From Reticulitermes lucifugus (taxonomy: Eukaryota > Arthropoda > Insecta > Blattodea > Rhinotermitidae): a DNA stretch of 64,000 nt. The stretch is from NCBI GenBank assembly GCA_026260175.1, contig JAKCWW010000911.1, positions 3,644 to 67,643 on the forward strand. Reading direction: 5' to 3'. The number at the start of each line of letters is the position of its first letter. Position 1 is the first letter of the stretch. The notes under the pieces are model-generated. The model was not told where the DNA came from and did not search any database. It was given only the letters and a program-made list of their open reading frames with translations. Made by a program: the position numbers and the translations under genes. Shown here piece after piece: positions 35,076 through 46,924 of this stretch.

Positions 35076-35543
35076 TTATATAAACTGCTGGAGGTATATA
35101 GCAATATGTTATGGTAGGATAATTATGACTGATAAAATAAGAGGAATTAAGTCACTGCCTAAATAAGGAGCAGTCATGCCATTCATGGAGGTGGGGGCCT
35201 CAGGAAGGATTAAGAAAAATGTAAAACAACATAAAAATATCTACTTTCCTCCCAGAATTTTATATGAATATCAGTCAGATGTTACCTGCATAATAAAACT
35301 GGTGACAAATACATATATTTTAAGTGGTGGAAAAACCTTTTTCTGTGTTTGATATGTGCTGCAAAGGTGTGTATTAATAAACAAAGACAGTCTAAAACAC
35401 ATAATGCTCAGCTGTGTTTTGACTTTAAAAACTGAAAAGAGGTGAACCTTGCCAGGCACTGATCTAATTTTAAACACCACAATCTCAGGCCCATAAAACA
35501 TTTTTAAAATTATTTGCTCCAGGCATTTTGAATTAATATTTTT

Positions 35544-35586
35544 CATTTAATGTATCAAATAATGCATTTAGTTGGTACATTAAATG
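35544..35586. repeat. Small hairpin element, short copy
   Basis: A 43-bp inverted repeat (catttaatgtatc / ggtacattaaatg) that shares 'tgcatttagttggtacat' with the reverse complement of the element at 15806-15883. It is a second, shorter member of that family. Confidence 0.65.
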
Positions 35587-37907
35587 CAGATATCCATAAA
35601 AAGTTAACATCTGTTTGGAATAATTACATATTATCTGGGCTACTGAAATACACCTACCCAATAATCGTGGAGGATTTAATGCAGAAGAGTGACAAGAACA
35701 TGCTATTAGCACTTCTATATAGGGGCAAGAGGTTTTATTCAGTGGTTAGTAGATGCAGACAGTATTCCTGGAGTACTGATTATCATGAACCCCCAAACCA
35801 CCACCACACACATTTATATTTATCATTGCAACCTCCACATATGCATGGTGTGCACAGAGACAACTTTAATGTTACTACAATAGCACTTTCCTATGAATTT
35901 CAGTCATACAACTTACTATGGAGCATCCTTCCACCAAAGGCTGATTTGTAACTTTGTGTGCAAATACAATCATGGATGAACATCAGTACAGACTCCATTG
36001 CACCAGATGAATCCCTCAATCTCAGTAAACTAAGCAAGTTAGATCAGTGGTAACATGCCTCATTGAAATATGTGAGGTGTTCACATCAATCTCAGTCACA
36101 GAACTAATAAACAGCCTTAAGTTTATTTTCTTTTTCCTACAGGTGAATGCCAGGACAGTATAGAAGGTTTCAGCAGTTACCACTGTGATGCAAAACCAAT
36201 TTTTGTTTTCTCCCACAGACAGGGTGTATCTTTTATTATTGGCCTGAGCACCATAGCTGTCATGTAATGTCATGGTGGATGCAGGCTTTCTATGCTCTAA
36301 AGCTTGCTCTGGTGAGCGATATAACTTATGCTGTGTAGCTATACCATGTATCTCAGGTGGTTCAAATGCTATCAATTGGTCATATCACTCTTTGAAATGA
36401 TGCTCATAACTGTACTAGAAACAATGTAACATGAGTTATAGTTCTATGCCTTCTGTAACGAACTGTACAGAAACCTGATTATAGTAAACTATTACCGCAG
36501 GTACGTCCAGAGTTCAGTGTTATCACACCATGGAGGAATGTCTCTTCCCCTAATTCACATGTTTATTATACAAACCAATCAGACTGGTGGCTAAATGTAA
36601 AATGACAAATGTCATAACAGAGCAGGTACTGGAAGCACAGACACAACCCAAAATTTGTTTACTAGCTCATGTGTGGTCAACACAGTCTGCCACCCCTTTC
36701 CAACCATGTTAATGCTCCCCGTTTGAACACATATAATGACTAATTTAACTTTGTGTTCACCGTGCATCTTAATATTAAAATACATATAATGACAAAAGCA
36801 TTATTAAACTTTTCTAACTTGAGACAGACAACTGATTTTTTAAAACATACACATCTTCAGACTTTGTCATCAATTACACAACATCTGTAGCTGACCATGT
36901 GTCATTGAATAACCCATCAACTGGACTAGACTGAATGGATTAAAAAAACCTGATGTGGGACTTGTATGTACATGGGATAAAATTGCTTATGAAAAGCTAC
37001 ATTCTTGTAATCAGAAAATTCTTAATTTTCACCTAATATTGTTATGGTGGAAGTTGAAATGATCTGCAGTTTCCATAAAACATAAGACATAAAAACAACA
37101 TTTAGATTGAGAAACCTCAGGAATAGATATCACTTAGTTCATTTCTTAGTCCTGGAACAAGCAAGAGAAAAAATGCATACAAAAATTGCAGTTGAGCACA
37201 GGCAGAAGTCACTTCGGCGTTTATGCGTTAATGTGACGATCATACTGCAATGAATGTTGGAGAAATCTGTTGTGCAGATGTCAAATTTATTTAAATAATT
37301 CAGAAGAGGGTGCAACGGCGAGATTTTTGTGGTGACGGTGATATACTTTCGTGACCATAAAAAGGAAATACTCTAGCAGCTCCTGAAGGGAACGGCCCTG
37401 TACCAAGGGAACACGTTACTCCAAAGCATCACATTATAAAATGTGGGCCTATACTTTTACGGCACAAACCTTAATGTTACCGTCCATCGTCGTCCTCTTT
37501 CCGTAAACAAATAAAAAAATAATCTAAATAAAATTTTGATTCTCTTGAATTAATTAGCCTGCTCCTGATGTACAATGATTCACACTCAGCAAATGTATAT
37601 GAAATACAAACTCAATATAAATGTCACAGCAATGAAATGAAACCTTTAATCTCAAACTCTATACTTCTCTCCATTACTCCGCTGCCTCCTCAATTTAACT
37701 CCTTCTGCTGCACAGATTAACTACTGCAGTGATCCACGCTTCTGCTTGCCGCCCGTGTGATGTTTCGATGTTGACAATCGATATCAAAATCGTTACTTTT
37801 AGTTCGATATCTGAAAGTACAGGTCGTTAAAAACACATGCTTTAAAACAACTATCGATAGCGTAAGGGTAATGGCCGATTGTGTGGGGTAAATAATGCAT
37901 CTTTGTC

Positions 37908-40900
37908 ATGGCTTTTCTTTGTCCTGTACGAATACGAAGAGGAAAGAAGAAGAAAAGTAAGAATTTAATACAGTAATAAATTTCACAAGTAATAAATTAA
38001 TCTGAAAACGTTATCAGTGCTATCAAAAACTTAGTTTCAATTACTGATTGGTGTATTGTTTGTGTAGTTTTGGTTAGCGAGTTAGCCCTGTCCCATGTTA
38101 CTTTAATAGGTGAGAGGATGTAATATTTTTATTAAAGTTACAAAGTTTATAGGAGTTTTAAATAATATGTGCAATTACATTATTAACAGTATTACGGTGC
38201 ACTCACATCTCTTTGCATTCCCACTTTACTTTTATCTCAGTAGCTCTTTTGTATCTATGTAATACCAAATCTTGACCAGCTTTGTTTATTAGTACATTAC
38301 AGGTTATAACTGGTGAAGTACGTGTGATAAATTCGGAATGCAGTACGTCCATTAGTTGAGTTGAATGTAGTTTATTCAATCCAATTAGTCACCATGTGTG
38401 ACATTCGACATGTTAAGTTCAGTTATAATCTTTATATCATTAGATTATATGCAAACCCCGGAATCTGGTAGCTGGAACCGGTGGATGTGAAAGAAGTCAA
38501 TATATAGTGAACACAGCATGCTTAAACAACTGTAACTTAGGAACACATTAAAATGCAGCAAAATCAGTACGCTTGAAAACAGAACTTACAAAGAATTTAA
38601 AATACAGTACTCTTAAAATCATTGTCTATAATAAGCAGTATTGCAGTTGGAAAGGAGAACAAAAAGACACAAAATTATGACACTACAAATTATGTTGGTA
38701 TGTATGTGTTTTCCATTTTATAAGCATTTAAAGTAATATACGCAGGATAGTAAAACAGTGTTGTTACTGAAGTCTATAAATTCATCAATAGAGCTGAAGG
38801 TTTCTGTCAGTGGGAATTACTTTAATGCTGCCTTAAATTGTTTCATGTTAGTGGACAGGCTTTTAATTTTATATGGGAGATAACTTCGCATCTTCATTCC
38901 TGCATAACAGACACTCAGATTGGCATTACATCTTTTGGTGTTTGTTTCTCGTGTTGATTTCATGAACCTTTGAGTTTGCTGGAACAGTCACATGTTATCA
39001 GCAGCAATTGTCATTAGTTCAGATATGTAATGTCAGGCACATGGTATTTTGTGGAACTTCTTAGTTAAACCTTTCTGTGATATGAGATTACAAGACATCA
39101 CATCCCAGAAAATGGTAATAGCCTATACATAATCTTGACTGTGAGAATCTGGAATCTCACTCTGAATAACTTTCCTCTGTATGTATCTGCCATGACTCTG
39201 ATGGCATTCATTTGAAAAAAGAGATATTCCATTGCTGTGAACTATATTTCCCCAGAAAATTGTTGGATGTGATATGTTTGTGTCAAAGTATGGAGTGTAC
39301 ACTTCTCCTTCATCCATTCTTTGTGGTGTCTGGCCGTTGCATGCCAATTTCTTATTCCTGTTATCTTTGAAGTCTCTTCAACCTCATTAGCCCATCTTTT
39401 CCATGTTCTTCCTCTTTTCCTTGTTCCTTCCAATCTGGCCTGTCACTGAATTTTTGGCATTCTTTCAGTATACATTCTTTCAATATGTCCATAGCGTCTT
39501 AATCTAAGTGATTTTATAAATTTTACAGGGTCTGCCCCTTGTAATATATCCTGTATCTCCTTATTTGTTCTTATTCTTCAGCAGTCCTAAACATCCGTGT
39601 GGTTGGAATTTAGATTGTATTGTTTTCTAAACATATTTGTTTTTATGGAACTAGGGTGTCAACCTAATGCCCAACCCCCAACCTGGAGGACCAGGGTGTC
39701 TCTTTTTGTTTGGATCCTCACTCTTGACTTGTCCAGCTTGGGAGACCTTACCAGTGGCTATGCTACTGCTGGTATAGCTCTTGATATCATTGGATCACGC
39801 ATGCCCCACCACCATGGCAAGGTGGTGACACCATCCTGGGGGGGAGTGTCAGAGTACACTAATTGGTGAAATGCACAAACGCACACGTGGACACATGTGC
39901 ATATATAATATATATTATATATATATATTTATTTATTTAAAATAAGTATACACACAATTGAAGAGTGTTTTATAAGTGTGTGTGTGTTTCAGCATCAGAT
40001 GTAGACAAAGATTTGGTACGTACACCAGGGATGGGCCGCATTACAGGGAGTGCTTCCATCGAGACTTTAGTAAGAGTTGGTATCGAAAAGGAAAATGGCC
40101 TTGCACCTGATAGCAAAATGGTCGTGTTGCACGACTTTACTCCATGTGTTGATGATGAACTGGAAGTGAAAAGAGGACAGGTAGATAACATTCATATGGT
40201 TAACATACAAATAGGACAGTACTTGACCCTTTAAAGCCTAGTGGCAAGTACAGGCAATTCTCGTTTTACACGATTTCACTTTAATACAACTTGAAAATTT
40301 ACGCAAACTTTTCAAATTTATGCGATAATTTTCGGTTTAACACTATTTGGCATAGATGATCCGTGGCCGCACCTATCTTCTGTAGGAGGCTAGCAGAAAG
40401 TGACGTCACTGTCACGTCATCAGTCACGTTTATGGATTGATTATGTTGGTAATATAACCATGCGGGTCATTTAGTTTCCTCTTCGACAGCATTGGCTTTT
40501 CTTACTAATATGAGTGAGAAATCTAAATCTGCATCACCTAATGCAATCCAAGTGAAAAGTTGGTGAAAGACAAACTGTACTGAAGAGAAATTAGACATAA
40601 TAAGCCGACTTGAAAAAGATGAATGAATTGTTGACATATGCTGTAATATTAGACTTGCTCATAGTAGCGTACATACAGTTCATGAGAATGCTGATAGAAT
40701 TAAAAAAGTGCTAAGTTAGGAACTAAAATGTTTGTGTACCAAGACTACCACAGTCCTATCGGAATAAACTGTACCAAAAGCTATGGATGTGAGTCTCTTA
40801 CATTTTTATTGCATTAGAAATAAATAAATATATTGTATAGAAATGTATGTATACTGTATAGAAATGTATATATACTGTATATACAATACATATATACTCT

Positions 40901-43900
40901 ACAGGTCTGTATGTCCACTAGTGGTATAGTCATACACTATATAGCATGAGGTTGTCAGTCCCCTAATCCCCAGGAAATACACTGCTTTAAAGGGGAATTT
41001 TGTGTTCGATTTGCGCGATGGTTTTTTAGGAACATAACCCTTGCATAAAACGAGAACTGTCTGTATATGTTGTGCCAGGTGTAGCATTAAAAAAGCTCTA
41101 CATTTTGCTGACACAGTGTGTTTTTTTGTGATTCTTAAAATAAACTAAGTTTTTCTCTATGCAGCATTAGCCAGTTGGTCTTTCTGTAATGGAAACCTAC
41201 TGTCTTTTCTGCGAGGTATAAATTATGTATAATGTAGATTAATTTTATCCCTATAAAAGCTAAATATTTAATATGGCCATGTCTTTCTTGAGGCTGTGTT
41301 AGGTTGGACATGTCTTAAACAGAATGGTGGCAGCATATCTGGTATCATTAAAATAGGTATGACCAGTTTCTGGATTTAGCATTGAGTATGAGGGTGAGGT
41401 TTTTCATCAGTATATGCAGCCGTTGGGAGCTGGGCTAGCGTGCATAGTATAATGACTAGGCTACATGCTGGGTGACCAAGGACTTGTGGTTTCATTCTTG
41501 GCAGGGACAAGAGATGTATCTTTTCGTTAAAATGTCCAGACTGACTCTGGGGCCCTGCTATTCTCTTCAGTGCGTACTGGGGTAGAAGAGAAATGCACAG
41601 GGTTTTGGTCGTGAAACCTGAAGGAAAGAGACCACTTCGAAGACCTGGATATAGATTTGAGGATAGTATTGTAATGGATCTTAAAAATAGGTTGGGAGGA
41701 AATGGATTGAATTAATCTGGCTCAGGATAGAGACATGCCAGGTTCTTGTGAACACAGTAATGAGCCTTCAGGTTCCGTGAGTAATGTCTCAACCAATGTT
41801 TGAAGAAGGACTTCCCTGCTCAGTGTAGTGAGGTACTGTCATGGCTCAGGTGGGTAGTCACCAGACCATCAGAGCAGAGGCCCAGGTTTGATCTTAGGCT
41901 AGTCAGTGTGGTATTTGTGGTGTCAAACTGTCACTGGAACAGGTTTTCTCCACATACTTCAACTTTCCCATCACTTTTATTCACCCTATGCTCCATACTC
42001 ATATTTCATTTATCTACCACTGATGCTACATAATCTTAGTAACTGACACCATTATTAAATAAAATACTTCTGTCTTCTTCCACTTGTCCTACAGGATCCA
42101 TATGAGTGCCAGTCTCAACCTTGCAGAGTTAATGACTGTAATAATACTGGCTGGAGAATACAAACTGAAGTAAATCAAGACACAATTCCATACCTCTGTT
42201 AGTTCACTTCTCTTAGGTCCAGATATTCTTTGAATGTTAATAGTTGATAATGTGCAATGAAATAAATACTTATGGCTCATTCGTAGGGGACAAGATGCTG
42301 GAGTGTGAAGCTGATTACATATCATTAACTAGTGCTGAAGTTAAGAATGTATAACTTATGTCATGATGCTTAACCACGGAGAGAAGTATACCTGTACATT
42401 TACCTTTACTGTCGAATGATTGCAGGTGGTGAATATTTTGTACCGTGAAAATGACTGGGTATATGTGATAGCTGCTGACAGTAGGCAAGAAGGCTTCATA
42501 CCTCACTCATACTGTACGCCTTATAACTCACATCTAGGAGAGTTAGCACTTAGCAATGTGAAGAAGAAGCTTCCAAGAGAACAGAGGAATGGAAATAATA
42601 ATAGCAGTGGCAGTACAGTGGGTGCAGGCAGTGGTGAAGGAGTAGGAGAGACTGACTTGCAAGAAACCAGGACAACTGGAGGTACAGTATATTGAAGTTT
42701 TAGTTGCTTAGCATAAAATTGAAAGCTCCTTAACACTACTGAGTTATTTCTTATTCTACGGTTTATTGGGGAATGCTACATTTTTTACATTCAAAATTGC
42801 CTTAAAAATTCAGGTCAGGAAGCAGAACCCTCAAATGTAAGCAGCATGTGCTAGCAGTTAACGTTACATGTTTCGCACACACCGATCTTTTTGAGTGTAA
42901 GAGATGATAGGAGGTTGAAGCCACAAGTCAAAATCCGAGGTAGCTTTGCCTATCACTGTGGCGATGAGTGGTGGTGGTGGTGGTTGTTATTAGTTATTTG
43001 TTGCCAGTTTGTCCAGGGAGTATATTTTATGCTGTGTTCTCAAGGCAGGACGTCTTTATCATTTAAGTTAATCATTTAAATAAGGCATTTAAAAGCTTCT
43101 TTTTGCTCATTAAAATATAAGTGTAATTTAGATTCTTAATTTGAGTGATCAAAGTTTATATATAAAGTTCATTTTGATAACTAAATTTGTAGTTGCAGAT
43201 GTATCTGATTGTGAGAGCTATGGTAACAAGAAAGTAACCGTGGCGACACAGCAGTTAAACATCACAAGTTCACAAGCATCACTTCATAGCGTCTCATCTT
43301 CTCAACCTGATGTTCATCCTTTCTTTAAGGTATGTAATCAAGAACTCTTCAGTGGTATCCATACCTTCTCTGTCATAGTGACTGGCTGTGGACCAGTTAG
43401 TTATAACATCACCCTGTGATGTAGTCTGCCAGGAGCAGGTTGACCATGGTTTCATGTATACCTCATAATCCAGTATTGGCCATTCCAAGATTAATAAGAT
43501 TGCAATGTTGTTTGTACAAGTTCATTGCCTGGAATGAGAATGATTACTTAAAATAGATTTATCATCAGCCTGTGGAAAAATCGGTCAGCATTAAATTAAC
43601 CATTGTTTTCATGCATACGTTATAATTTGGTGCATTTCTTTGCAGGATCCATCAGGTCGCTACATTGTTCTGTACACGTTCATTGCCCGGGATGAGAATG
43701 ATGTGAGCGTGGAGAGAGGTGAATTTGTGACTGTTCTCAATAGGGAGGATCCAGACTGGTACTGGATAGTTCGAAGTGATGGGCAGGAAGGTTTTGTTCC
43801 CAGCGGTTTTGTATATCCAGCACATGTTATACAGGGTGAGCTGTGATAGATAATCTGATACATTCTATCACGAAAATCAACACATTTCTCTTGTCCTGTC

Positions 43901-46900
43901 ACAGGAATTTTCCTGTTGAAATGTCTGAAGATGAACAGTTGAGGTACATGCTTGTTTGTATTGTAGTTATTCATTGTAAGACAAATTGTGCTTGAAACTC
44001 AAATTTGAAATCACAGAAATCAAAAAATAATTTGATGAGGCACAAACAAAAAAGTGCAGTGTTATTTATGGCACTGAGACATTGCACTTCTGCTCCCCTT
44101 GGTTTTATCATGCCTGTCTGCCTCTCTGCACATGTCTGAAGAGTCACTGAAATGATTTTTGTAAACTTGATACTGTGGAGTTTTACTAGAATCTGTTGAC
44201 ATATTCAGGTTTTGGTTGAAATAAAATAACAATAATAGGCACTTGTGTAATAATGTGTATGCATTTCTGTGTGCATCTGGAGTGTGATTCACTAAATAGT
44301 GACTGGAATGAAGTATGTTTTGAAGAAAAGTTGTAGAGAAAACTTACATTTACATTCTTTGTCAAGTACACTTTTCTGAACTGCAGTTCTTCATATAATT
44401 AAAAACAAATCAGGGAAAATGTAACACAATTTTTATGCTGCGTATATATTTTGTGTTGGTTCTTTTGGTGTTAGTCATTAAATTCAAGTAAAACATTAAA
44501 GTTAATATACTCTGACTTGATACTATATAACTACCATTAATACAGCACTGTTTGGTAATAAGTGTGTATATATGAATCCTGATGTTGATTGTGTTAATGG
44601 CTGCTGGCATCACATGGAAGCAGACTGTCTTAGATCCTCTCTCACTCCATTGGGTCTTAGGGACTGCCTACCTATATGACTTAAACACTAACTAACAGTA
44701 ATCACTTTTACCGTGAAAGACCCTCCAAAACATGGGCAACACAGTCCACTTCTACACAGTGCCAACACCAAGAAACAGAGTCAATGTCAATACTCGATCA
44801 CTGTGAAACCTTAAAATAAATAATACTGTCAGTGCTGTTGTATTGCAGAAGAACATATTTTACTCTGCTCTTGCTGTATTTTGCAGGCCATCTAAACCAG
44901 AGCAACAATCAGAATATAAGTAACAGTTTTGCATCTCCCAGTAATGCTCACCTCCTCAATTCTCCTTCCAGTGATGACCTGCGTTACCATGGCACAGAAC
45001 TTGTCATGCTGTATGACTATAAGGTGAGGAGAATACTGTAAATATCTGTTAACAGTGAGTTCATAATACTAAAGAAAAAATTTTTACTATGATGGATGCC
45101 CATTGTAACTGTTCCTTGATATATTATTTCTCACTTGGCATTTTTGTCTTGTCCTTGATTCTCCAAGTTGTCATTCTACTCATCTTCATTTTTTAAGTTC
45201 TCAAAAGAATCCTATTTTTTGTGGAATCTTTAGTACAATGAACAATATTGAAGAAGCTAAATCATAATGGCTGCCAGTTTCTCACTAGGTAAGGTTTGTC
45301 ACTTTATTTCAGACTTTGTAATTAAGTCGACAATCTTCATCATTCACAAATAGCACCTTTACACAGAATGCATGCTAAGTTGTGTTACCAGGTCATATTT
45401 TAAAGGAAAGTATGCTGCCTTTAAATAATTGTATCCTTGTCTTTGGGGAGTTGGAAACCATTCAGATATGCTTGTTTTGCAAGAGACTGATCATGAAGTC
45501 ATTTATTCAGCACTGTATGTGTTGGCATGAGAAAATGATGTTTTGAGCACTGTCTCTTGGGGAGTGTGTAGGAGATGGTTGCCTGTTCTTCAATTCACTG
45601 TCAAGTTTCATAGTTCATGTATGCACTTGTGGTGCACATAACAGCCATTTGCAGCGTCCAGTGTAGCATTCGTAGTAACAAAATGAAAAGTATATTCATT
45701 GTAACAGTAGAATTTGCTCTTCTAAATACTATTCAGTTGGTCTGGGAAGAGAGGAGTTTCATTGCCTAGTACTACTGAACTGATGGCTGGATTTTAACTC
45801 TGTGATAAGGCTGTTTTGAAAATAATGCATTGCTCAGCAAGCTGGATCACATACGTGCACCATTGTAGCAGTGAAATGTATGGTCAGTAAAGATTAAAAA
45901 TGCTTGTAACAGTAGGTCATAATTATAATATGAGACTTTCACTGTAAATTAAATTTTGGTCAGAAGGAGTAGAAAGAAACTGACTTTTCAGGACAAATAT
46001 TGCAAAGTAATTAAAAATGGGAGCAAGGAAAATATCACAAAAAACAATGGACAGAATAGCAGGTATTAGTGGCAAAAGACAATTTGTTTTGTACAGGCAG
46101 TTTTAACATTCTGCAAGACAGTGCAGTGTAATGGAAACTCTTCCTGCATTGTGTTTTGATACCTAGTGTGAGTTAAAAATGTGCATTTGTCTGCCCTAAG
46201 TGACGTACTTAGTGGCCGTGCGGTCTAAGGCGTGGGTCTACGGCCACTCACTTACTAGGATCGTGGGTTCGAATCCCACCGGGGGCATGGATGTCTGTCT
46301 GTTGTGAGTNNNNNNNNNNNNNNNNNNNNNNNNNNNNNNNNNNNNNNNNNNNNNNNNNNCTGGTCCCTCGTCCAGAGGAGTCCTACCGACTGTGGTGTGT
46401 CTGATGTGTGTGACCATGAAACGAGGAGGCCCAGGCCCATATAAGGCTGTCGAGCCATAAAAAAAAAAGTGACGTACTTAAGGTTTCTCATTTCTTCCAG
46501 CTGACTGTCAGGATACTTGGGAAAATAATTAAAATAGTCATGTTGGAGGCTTCTCAACATTTCTGAATGTTTACACATTTATCCTGTTTGTCAGATGCAA
46601 TCATTGTGTGTGTATGAGTGTGTCTGTTAAATTCTTCGTTGTTACTGTGTGTTTCATTTAGGAAATGTGAAGTGGTATGAATTGGCATAAAGGAAGGCAT
46701 TTGTATTAGCCTCAAAGTTTGACTTACAGTGCATTCTAATTCCTTTTGTGTTTGCATAGGCACAGGCTCCTGATGACCTGTCTGTTCGAAGAGGTGACTG
46801 GATCTATGCAGATCTCAACAATCAGACTGTAGATGGATGGTTGTGGGCATACGCTCCTAAGACTCGGAAATATGGCTTCATTCCCAAGGCATATGCACGC

Positions 46901-46924
46901 CCTCCAGCTATGACAAGTCTTTAG
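37908..46924 (+). CDS. Dlish: Dlish / vamana, three-SH3 adaptor
   Basis: An SH3 adaptor that in Drosophila binds the myosin Dachs and links Fat signalling to Hippo growth control at the apical cortex. Exons are 37908-37956, 39993-40180, 42426-42681, 43199-43329, 43646-43835, 44887-45023 and 46760-46924, all GT-AG and phase-continuous, 371 residues. The start MAFLCPVRIRRGKKKK is a basic N-terminus as in the fly protein. SH3-1 spans about 60-112 (VVLHDF to GFIPHSY), SH3-2 about 215-268 (IVLYTF to GFVPSGFVYP) and SH3-3 about 309-366 (LVMLYDY to GFIPKAYARP). The protein ends PPAMTSL. The linker in exon 3 is Asn/Ser/Gly-rich, and the SH3 borders are split by introns. Exon 4 has two acceptors six bases apart (43193 or 43199). 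Introns hold a pogo element, LINE pieces and a young SINE. Confidence 0.93.
38780..39300 (-). pseudogene. Jockey/CR1-like LINE RT tail remnant
   Basis: Minus-strand frames recover a decayed LINE C-terminus. It starts near 'FWGNIVHSNGI', continues through 'NAIRVMADTYRGKLF', and ends 'YAGMKMRSYLPYKIKSLS' then 'MKQFKAALK'. Several frameshifts and stops break it. It is in Dlish intron 1. Confidence 0.65.
39300..39560 (-). pseudogene. LINE C-terminal fragment, other family
   Basis: Minus-strand reading gives 'DPVKFIKSLRLRRYGHIERM', a stop, then 'RKRGRTWKRWANEVEE' and 'IRNWHATARHHKEW', the typical C-terminus of endonuclease-RT LINEs. The frame then passes straight into the Jockey/CR1-like remnant at 38780-39300, so the two are joined by insertion or recombination. 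Confidence 0.75.
39640..39870 (+). repeat. Dispersed repeat, probable LINE tail
   Basis: A GC-richer block with a 'gacttgtccagcttgggaga' core and 'accatggcaaggtggtgaca' near its end, unlike the surrounding intron. No continuous protein is recognised. Position and composition suggest the 3' region of a retroelement. Confidence 0.35.
39900..39992. repeat. AT palindrome and TG run at Dlish exon 2 acceptor
   Basis: Alternating TA/AT palindromic sequence (39900-39945) is followed by a (TG)n tract that runs into 'tttcag' at 39992. The simple repeat supplies much of the pyrimidine-poor acceptor context for Dlish exon 2. Confidence 0.7.
40251..41063 (+). mobile_element. pogo/Tigger-like transposon, internally deleted
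   Basis: An 813-bp element flanked by TA on both sides. Its inverted termini are CAGGCAATTCTCGTTTTA and its diverged complement ending TAAAACGAGAACTGTCTG. Inside, an ATG at 40510 opens a transposase N-terminus, MSEKSKSASPNAIQVKSW, which hits a stop. It continues as EEKLDIISRLEKDE, a second stop, then IVDICCNIRLAHSSVHT and ENADRIKKVLS, matching the CENP-B-type helix-turn-helix domain of Tigger transposases. The catalytic DDE domain is absent. It lies in Dlish intron 2. Confidence 0.88.
41440..41580 (+). repeat. SINE, head-end fragment
   Basis: A forward, 3'-truncated, diverged copy of the common SINE, with a tRNA-like head 'atagtataatgactaggcta', a decayed B box 'ggtttcattcttgg' and 'gtccagactgactctgggg'. 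A LINE fragment follows directly. Confidence 0.55.
41580..41830 (+). pseudogene. LINE tail fragment, family 2
   Basis: Same family as 7240-7730. It has 'agaagagaaatgcacagggt' and 'aacctgaaggaaagagacc', a decayed 'DRDxxR' region, 'ccttcaggttccgtgagtaa' and 'gaagaaggacttccctgctc'. No intact frame remains. It is in Dlish intron 2. Confidence 0.65.
46212..46466 (+). mobile_element. Young tRNA-Leu-like SINE
   Basis: A recent SINE insertion in Dlish intron 6. Its head has an A box, 'gtggccgtgcggtctaaggc', and a canonical B box, 'gggttcgaatcccacc', separated by a long variable region as in tRNA-Leu. It ends in a poly(A) tail of about 10. A 14-bp duplication AAGTGACGTACTTA flanks it at 46198-46211 and 46467-46480. 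The 50-N assembly gap lies inside, so length and body are not fully known. Confidence 0.92.
46310..46359. other. Assembly gap (50 N)
   Basis: A run of exactly 50 unknown bases, inside the SINE at 46212-46466. The size is probably a placeholder. Confidence 0.99.

Larger units (their letters stand above)
34369..37907. promoter_or_regulatory. Divergent upstream region, unknown gene / Dlish
   Basis: 3.5 kb between the minus-strand gene ending its recognised part at 34368 and the Dlish start at 37908. CpG is enriched at about 37200-37900, where the promoters probably lie. It also holds a SINE copy (34810-35075), a small hairpin (35544-35586) and an unexplained minus-strand open stretch at 36022-36375. 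No named regulatory site was recognised. Confidence 0.45.

Noticed and set aside
46212-46290. Functional tRNA gene
   Set aside because: A and B boxes are good, but the poly(A) tail, target duplication and extra body show a SINE rather than a tRNA gene.
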